From positions 1 to 64,000 of the forward strand of contig NZ_VOBR01000028.1 in assembly GCF_007845675.1 (NCBI RefSeq): a stretch of DNA of 64,000 nucleotides. Direction: 5' to 3'. This document shows, one piece after another, positions 59,485-64,000 of this stretch. The translations under genes were made by a program, and so were the position numbers. The DNA is from Lentzea tibetensis (GTDB taxonomy: Bacteria; Actinomycetota; Actinomycetes; Mycobacteriales; Pseudonocardiaceae). Every line of letters begins with the position of its first letter. The first letter of the stretch is position 1. Under the pieces are notes generated by a model that made no database searches, was not told the DNA's origin, and saw nothing but the letters and a program-made list of their open reading frames with translations.

Positions 59485-61343
59485 CCGACCTGCTGGACCA
59501 GGTGCTCGGCTCGCCCGAGCGTCCCTTCGCGGTGCTGCACCGGCCGGTGGCGACAGGCCCGGCACGGCTGGAGGTCCTCGTCGGCGACGTGTCGACCGCG
59601 GCCGCGCTCGCCGACATCGCGGTGCCCGACGAGCCCGGATCGCAGGCGTTGGTGGTGGTTCCGCACCGGCAGGTCGCGGAACGAGGACTCGCGTGCGTCG
59701 ACGACGGAGCACCGCTGCTGGTGATGCGAGTGCGCGAGCACGAGATCCTGCCGAAGGCGAGTGCGCTCGAGCGGTTGCCCGACCACCCGGTCCACCTGTC
59801 CGGCGCCCGGTTCGACGTCGACGACACCACCTACGCGGGCATCGTCCGCCGCGTCGTCACCGACGAGATCGGTGCGGGCGAGGGCGCGAACTTCGTCATC
59901 AGACGGTCGTTCGTCGCGGAGATCGACGACTACCACCCGCGGCGCGCGCTGGCGTTCTTCCGGCGGCTGTGCGAGCAGGAGTCCGGCGTCTACTGGTGCT
60001 TCGTGGTGCACACCGGTGACCGGACGTTCGTCGGCGCCACCCCGGAACGGCACGTGAGCCTGCGCGGCGGCATCGCGACGATGAACCCGATCAGCGGCAC
60101 CTACCGGTACCCGGCCGACGGGCCGACGCTGTCCGGCGTGCTGGACTTCCTCGCCGACGGCAAGGAGATCGACGAGCTCTACATGGTCGTCGACGAGGAA
60201 CTGAAGATGATGTCCCGCATCTGCGACGACGGCGTCCGGGTGGTCGGCCCGCGGCTGAAGGAGATGACCCGGCTCGCGCACACCGAGTACCTCATCGAGG
60301 GCCGCACCGGCCGGGACGTGCGGGAGATCCTGCGCGAGACGGCGTTCGCTCCCACGGTGACGGGCAGTCCCGTCGAGAACGCGTGCCGCGTGATCGCCCG
60401 GCACGAGCGGCGCGGCCGCGGCTACTACGGCGGCGCCGTGGCGCTCATCGGCCGCGACGACGCCGGGCAGCAGACCATGGACTCCGCCATCCTGATCCGC
60501 ACGGCCGTGATCGACCGGGCGGGCCGCCTGGAGATCGGCGTCGGCGCGACCCTCGTGCGCCACTCCGACCCCGTGTCGGAGGCGGCGGAGACGCGGGTCA
60601 AGCTCGCCGCGCTGTTGTCGGCGTTGCAGGAGCGCGCGGTCCGCTGGCGGGAGCACCCCGACGTGCAGGCGGCGCTGGACCGGCGCAACACCCGGCTCGG
60701 CTCGTTCTGGTTCGCCCGGCGCGACGGGCACGCGGGCGGCCCGCTGTCCGGCAGGCGCGCGCTCGTCGTCGACGCCGAGGACACGTTCACGTCGATGATC
60801 GCGCACCAGCTGCGGTCGCTGGGGCTGCACGTGGTGGTCCACCGCTTCGACGAGCGGTACGCGGTGGACGGTCACGACGTCGTGGTGCTCGGGCCCGGCC
60901 CCGGCAACCCGACGGACTCCGGCCACCCCAAGATCGCGCACCTCGACGCCGTGCTGCGGTCGTCGCTGCGGCTGCGTCAGCCGTTCCTCGCCGTCTGCCT
61001 GAGCCACCAGGTGCTCTGCGCCGCGCTCGGCATCGACCTGGTCCAGCGGGACGTGCCGAACCAGGGCGTGCAACGCGAGGTCGACCTGTTCGGGGCGCAC
61101 GAGGTGGTGGGCTTCTACAACACCTTCGCGGGGCACGTCGCGCACGACCGCGTCGACCACCCGCTAGCAGGCCCGATCGACGTCAGCCGCGACCCGCTCA
61201 CCAGCGAGGTGCACGCGCTGCGCGGCGACCGGTTCGCCTCGGTGCAGTTCCACCCCGAGTCCGTGCTGACGCTCAACGGGCCGAACATCCTGCGCGGGCT
61301 GCTGGAGTCCGTCATGCCGGTGCGCGAGGCGCAGGTCCCGTGA
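59481..61343 (+). CDS. phzE: ADIC synthase PhzE (fused MenF-like and glutaminase domains)
   Basis: A 620-residue chorismate-using enzyme. The N-terminal chorismate domain (1 to about 420) has [44 protein letters not shown] and the final metal/substrate segment [11 protein letters not shown]...[12 protein letters not shown]. The C-terminal class I glutaminase (about 430-620) has [14 protein letters not shown], nucleophile Cys in [11 protein letters not shown], and the His-Glu pair in VQFHPES. It makes 2-amino-2-desoxyisochorismate from chorismate and glutamine. Start ATG 59481. Confidence 0.95.
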   Translation: MTDLLDQVLGSPERPFAVLHRPVATGPARLEVLVGDVSTAAALADIAVPDEPGSQALVVVPHRQVAERGLACVDDGAPLLVMRVREHEILPKASALERLPDHPVHLSGARFDVDDTTYAGIVRRVVTDEIGAGEGANFVIRRSFVAEIDDYHPRRALAFFRRLCEQESGVYWCFVVHTGDRTFVGATPERHVSLRGGIATMNPISGTYRYPADGPTLSGVLDFLADGKEIDELYMVVDEELKMMSRICDDGVRVVGPRLKEMTRLAHTEYLIEGRTGRDVREILRETAFAPTVTGSPVENACRVIARHERRGRGYYGGAVALIGRDDAGQQTMDSAILIRTAVIDRAGRLEIGVGATLVRHSDPVSEAAETRVKLAALLSALQERAVRWREHPDVQAALDRRNTRLGSFWFARRDGHAGGPLSGRRALVVDAEDTFTSMIAHQLRSLGLHVVVHRFDERYAVDGHDVVVLGPGPGNPTDSGHPKIAHLDAVLRSSLRLRQPFLAVCLSHQVLCAALGIDLVQRDVPNQGVQREVDLFGAHEVVGFYNTFAGHVAHDRVDHPLAGPIDVSRDPLTSEVHALRGDRFASVQFHPESVLTLNGPNILRGLLESVMPVREAQVP

Positions 61344-61630
61344 AGGCCGTGATCGCCTGGTGGGACCCGCCGTGCGACGTCGCGGCGCTGCGCGCGTCCC
61401 TCGACGAGGAGGCGTGGGCGGCGGTGCCCGGACTGGTCGCGAAGTTCTGGATCTCCTCCCCCGACGGGAAGTGGGGCGCGGTCATGGTGTTCGAGTCCGC
61501 GGACGCCGCACGGCAGGCCCTGCCGCCGAACCGGTCGGCGGAGCTGATCGGCCGCCCGGCTTCCGTGCGCCACGCCTTCGACGTCGAGGCGCTCGTCACA
61601 GCGACAGCAGGAGAACGAGCACGGCTGTGA
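61340..61630 (+). CDS. YdhR-like ferredoxin-fold small protein
   Basis: A 96-residue protein from GTG 61340, overlapping the phzE stop (GTGA). VPGLVAKFWISSPDGKWGAV, MVFESADAARQALPP and RHAFDVEALV are typical of the YdhR/ABM-type ferredoxin-like fold (putative monooxygenase). It is coupled to the phz genes, so it could oxidise or tautomerise a phenazine intermediate. No biochemical role is known to me. Confidence 0.65.
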   Translation: MKAVIAWWDPPCDVAALRASLDEEAWAAVPGLVAKFWISSPDGKWGAVMVFESADAARQALPPNRSAELIGRPASVRHAFDVEALVTATAGERARL

Positions 61631-61647
61631 ACGCACCGGCGAACAGC

Positions 61648-61679
61648 GTGTCCAACCGCGGAGCATCCCGGTTGGACAC
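61648..61679 (+). repeat. Intercistronic hairpin within the phz operon
   Basis: GTGTCCAACCG and CGGTTGGACAC form an 11-bp perfect stem with a 10-nt loop, 18 nt after the YdhR-like stop and 42 nt before phzB. It could attenuate transcription or protect the upstream message from decay. Confidence 0.6.
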
Positions 61680-61720
61680 TTCCTTGACCTCGAGCGGAGC
61701 GCTGCAAGAACGTGTCCGGC

Positions 61721-62179
61721 ATGACGAACACCGAGCTGCGTGACCAGAACCGCGCCGTCGTCGAGGACTACCTCGGCCGCTACGGCGAGAACCGGCTGAC
61801 CCGGTACCTGTTGTTCACCGAGGACGGCAGCGCGGGCCTGTACACGGCGGACACCGCGGAACCGATCGTGTCGACCGGGCACGAGAAGCTGCGGGCGCAC
61901 GGCGAGTGGTCGCTGCGGATGTTCCCGGACTGGAAGTGGTTCAACATCGAGGTCTTCGACACGCAGGACCCGAACCGGTTCTGGGCGGAGTGCGACGGTG
62001 AGGGCCAGATCCTCTACCCCGGCTACGAGCCGGGGCACTACCGCAACCACTTCCTCCACCAGTTCGACTTCCGGGACGGGCTGATCGTCCGGCAGCGCGA
62101 GTTCATGAACCCGTTCAACCAGCTCCGCGCGCTCGGCATCGACGTGCCGACCATCAACAGGGGCGGCATCCCCACCTGA
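61721..62179 (+). CDS. phzB: PhzA/PhzB-family phenazine biosynthesis protein
   Basis: A 152-residue NTF2-fold protein from ATG 61721 (GTG 61712 is also in frame). It is close to PhzB: TNTELRDQNRAVVEDYLGRY, LFTEDGSAGLYTADTAEPIV, MFPDWKWFNIEVFDTQDPNR, FWAECDGEGQILYPGY and the conserved end LRALGIDVPTINRGGIPT. PhzA/B helps condense two ketone molecules derived from DHHA into the tricyclic phenazine skeleton. Its presence argues that a phenazine, not just an anthranilate, is made, provided PhzF and PhzG are available elsewhere. Confidence 0.93.
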   Translation: MTNTELRDQNRAVVEDYLGRYGENRLTRYLLFTEDGSAGLYTADTAEPIVSTGHEKLRAHGEWSLRMFPDWKWFNIEVFDTQDPNRFWAECDGEGQILYPGYEPGHYRNHFLHQFDFRDGLIVRQREFMNPFNQLRALGIDVPTINRGGIPT

Positions 62180-62189
62180 CGGTAACCAA

Positions 62190-62205
62190 CCAAGCGTCCG
62201 CTTGG
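62190..62205. promoter_or_regulatory. CCAAGCG palindrome upstream of the ABC transporter operon
   Basis: CCAAGCGTCCGCTTGG has perfect 7-bp arms around TC, the form of many TetR-family operators in actinobacteria. It lies 11 nt after the phzB stop and 58 nt before the lipoprotein start. The regulator is not in this window. Confidence 0.6.
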
Positions 62206-62263
62206 GTGAAAGACGCGAGAAGTTCTCGCCTCTGGACCGATCAGGTGCGTAACCTTCGCCCAC

Positions 62264-63658
62264 ATGCGTTGCAGGACTGCCCTTGTCGCGCTAGTCGCCG
62301 CTGTGCTGATCGCAGGCTGCGGAAGCAGGCTGACGGACGAACAGCGCGCGGCACTCGCCGCACCACGAGGAGCAGGAGCCGAGGCACAACCGGGCACCCC
62401 CGTCGAGGACGGCGCGGCGCCCGGCCTCGACGGGGTCCCCGGCTCGACGGGTGCCGCCAACCCCACCGGTCCCGCCGGCCAGGCACCGCCGGGCAGCATC
62501 GCGTCCGGGTGCACCGGAACCGGTGGTGCCACGGACAAAGGCGTCACGGCCGGCGACATCACGATCGCCAACATCTCCGACGTCAGCGGGCCGGTTCCCG
62601 GCCTCTTCCAGTCCGCGCAGCAGGCGACCAAGGCGTTCGTCGAGTACTTCAACGCCACCCAGGGCGCGATCTGCGGCCGCAAGCTCAAGCTCGTCTCGTA
62701 CGACTCGCGCACGGACAGCGGCGGCGACCAGCAGGCCACCGCACAGGCGTGCGAGCAGGCGTTCGCACTCGTCGGTTCGATGTCCGCGTTCGACCAGGGC
62801 GGCGGTCCGGCCGCGGCCGGGTGCGGCATCCCCGACCTGAGGGCGTCTTCCGTCACCGCGCAACGGCAACGCACCGCGGTGAGCTTCGGCGTCGCGTCCA
62901 ACCAGGTCAATCTGGTGTCGTCGGCGGGGCCGGACCTGGTGAAAGCGAGTTATCCCGACACAGTCGGCAAAGCGGCGTTCCTGTACCTCAACGCGGACGC
63001 CAGCGCGCAGAACGCGCGCAGCATGCAGAAGGCCGCCGAACAGCGCGGGTTCACGTTCGTCTACACGCAGGCCATCGACATCGCGGACGTGAACTACGCG
63101 CCGTACGTCGCGCAGCTCAAGGAGAAGGGCGCGCGGGTCGTGTACTGGATCGGCTCGGCGCAGTACGCGGTGCGGTTGCAGCAGGCGATGCGGCAGCAGG
63201 GTTACACGCCGGACGCCTTCGTCACCGATCCCACGGCGTACGACCCGCAGTACGTGCGGCAGGGCGGCGCGGCCGTCGACGGCACGGTGGTGTTCACGAA
63301 CGCCACGCTGTTCGAGGAGGCCAACGCGCAGCAGAAGCTGTACCGGGACTGGCTCGCGCGCGTCGCACCCGGCGCGGCACCCAGCTACTTCGGCATGTTC
63401 GCCTGGGCCGCCGCGGCGCTGTTCGTGAAGACGGCCGTCAAGGTCGGCCCCCAGTTGACGCGCAAGGCGATGCTCGACGCGCTCCGCGGCGTGCACGACT
63501 ACACGGCAGACGGGCTGGTCGCCCCGCAGGACGTCGGCGGGAAGCGCACCTCGGCGTGCATGGCGCTGGTCCGGCTGAAGGGCGGGACGTGGAGCAGGCT
63601 GGGCCCGGCGTCCGGGTTCTCCTGCGGCTCGCTGATCGACACGGGCGTGGGCGGATGA
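62264..63658 (+). CDS. ABC transporter substrate-binding lipoprotein (LivK/branched-chain type)
   Basis: A 464-residue protein with a lipoprotein signal peptide (MRCRTALVALVAAVLIAGC, lipobox IAGC). After a Pro/Gly/Ala-rich linker it shows the type I periplasmic binding fold: ANISDVSGPVPGLFQSAQQA, KLVSYDSRTDSGGDQQATAQ, ALVGSMSAFDQGG and ARVVYWIGSAQYAVRLQQAM. It captures a small amino-acid-like, amide or aromatic solute outside the cell. Its stop overlaps the permease start (ATGA). Whether it serves the phenazine locus is unknown. Confidence 0.9.
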   Translation: MRCRTALVALVAAVLIAGCGSRLTDEQRAALAAPRGAGAEAQPGTPVEDGAAPGLDGVPGSTGAANPTGPAGQAPPGSIASGCTGTGGATDKGVTAGDITIANISDVSGPVPGLFQSAQQATKAFVEYFNATQGAICGRKLKLVSYDSRTDSGGDQQATAQACEQAFALVGSMSAFDQGGGPAAAGCGIPDLRASSVTAQRQRTAVSFGVASNQVNLVSSAGPDLVKASYPDTVGKAAFLYLNADASAQNARSMQKAAEQRGFTFVYTQAIDIADVNYAPYVAQLKEKGARVVYWIGSAQYAVRLQQAMRQQGYTPDAFVTDPTAYDPQYVRQGGAAVDGTVVFTNATLFEEANAQQKLYRDWLARVAPGAAPSYFGMFAWAAAALFVKTAVKVGPQLTRKAMLDALRGVHDYTADGLVAPQDVGGKRTSACMALVRLKGGTWSRLGPASGFSCGSLIDTGVGG

Positions 63659-64000
63659 CGGCGCTCCTCGCGTACACGATCTTCGGCCTGGTGACCGGCG
63701 GCGCGTACGCCGTCGTCGCGAGCGGGCTCGTGCTGACCTACAGCACCTCCAAGGTGTTCAACGTCGGGCACGGTGCGATCGGCATGGTGATGGCGTTCCT
63801 GTACTGGGAGCTCGCCGAGAACCGCGGCCTGCCGCAGTGGCTCGCCCTGCTGGTCGTGGTCGGCGGGTGCGCGCCCGCGTTCGGGCTGTTGATCGAGCGG
63901 TTCGTCATGCGCAGGCTCGCCGGTGCGCCGGTCGGCGTCACGCTGGTCGCCGGCGTGGGTGTGCTGGTCGGGCTGATCGGCGCGGCACAGGTGATCTGGC
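63655..64000 (+). CDS. livH: Branched-chain-type ABC permease (LivH-like), N-terminal part cut by window end
   Basis: From ATG 63655 the first 115 residues are present: LLAYTIFGLVTGGAYAVVAS, GLVLTYSTSKVFNVGHGAIG, ALLVVVGGCAPAFGLLIERF and VMRRLAGAPVGVTLVAGVGV. The SxxxNxxHGA loop and alternating TM segments are LivH-type. It continues past 64000, presumably followed by a LivM permease and LivF/G ATPases. Confidence 0.92.
   Translation, partial: MTALLAYTIFGLVTGGAYAVVASGLVLTYSTSKVFNVGHGAIGMVMAFLYWELAENRGLPQWLALLVVVGGCAPAFGLLIERFVMRRLAGAPVGVTLVAGVGVLVGLIGAAQVIW

Noticed and set aside
1-64000. tRNA, rRNA, CRISPR, intact insertion sequence or prophage
   Set aside because: Nothing with cloverleaf, spacer-repeat, transposase or phage features was seen by eye; a covariance-model scan would be needed to exclude small RNAs.

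Overview
This window is high-GC, densely coded actinomycete DNA. GTG starts, ATGA/GTGA stop-start overlaps, AfsR-type SARP regulators, a LAL regulator and many secreted proteins point to Pseudonocardiaceae (Lentzea, Saccharothrix, Actinosynnema or similar); the genus is inference. It is mostly accessory sequence and holds three specialised-metabolism loci separated by secreted proteins, regulators and a few decayed genes.

Region 1 (about 1-18.6 kb) starts with the 5' part of metK and then carries a 3-amino-5-hydroxybenzoate (AHBA) locus. It encodes kanosamine kinase (RifN-like), aminodehydroquinate synthase (RifG-like), aminodehydroquinate dehydratase (RifJ-like), AHBA synthase (RifK-like) with its oxidoreductase partner (RifL-like) and a HAD phosphatase (RifM-like). 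An AHBA-type acyl-AMP ligase is fused to a degenerate PKS-type ketoreductase. No PKS, NRPS, carrier protein or aminoDAHP synthase is present here. The second operon instead begins with a free-standing protein resembling the C-terminal domain of class I lanthipeptide/thiopeptide dehydratases. An AfsR/SARP and a LAL regulator lie at the left. The three rightward transcription units share CCCCTA direct repeats spaced 10-11 bp, the layout of a SARP operator.

Region 2 (about 18.5-29.8 kb) holds a membrane protein, a secreted M14 carboxypeptidase, beta-propeller proteins, an EEP-family hydrolase, and an HTH-TM-extracellular protein whose glycoside-hydrolase-like domain has lost its catalytic glutamates. 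It also holds a siderophore-interacting reductase under an iron box, a 165-bp imperfect palindrome, and a tautomerase/TetR pair sharing two operators.

Region 3 (about 30-40.3 kb) is a diterpenoid locus. A class II diterpene cyclase and two P450s read rightward. A UbiA-family protein, an ispG relic, dxs, ispH, an orphan NarL-type response regulator and a polyprenyl diphosphate synthase read leftward. The UbiA protein is the only visible candidate for the class I (ionisation) step.

Region 4 (about 40.7-56.9 kb) contains lectin-like and glycoside-hydrolase-like secreted proteins, an MHYT-domain membrane protein, a frameshifted FAD-oxidase relic, an HxlR/oxidoreductase/HbpS-like group with a palindromic operator, a second AfsR-type regulator, two tandem PD40 beta-propeller paralogues with nearly identical upstream blocks, and a PucR-family regulator.

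Region 5 (about 57-64 kb) is a partial phenazine-type locus: a methyltransferase, a shortened StrR/NovG-like regulator, PhzD, PhzE, a small YdhR-like protein and PhzA/B. It is followed by a branched-chain-type ABC uptake operon (binding lipoprotein, then a LivH-like permease cut by the window end). PhzC, PhzF and PhzG are not seen.
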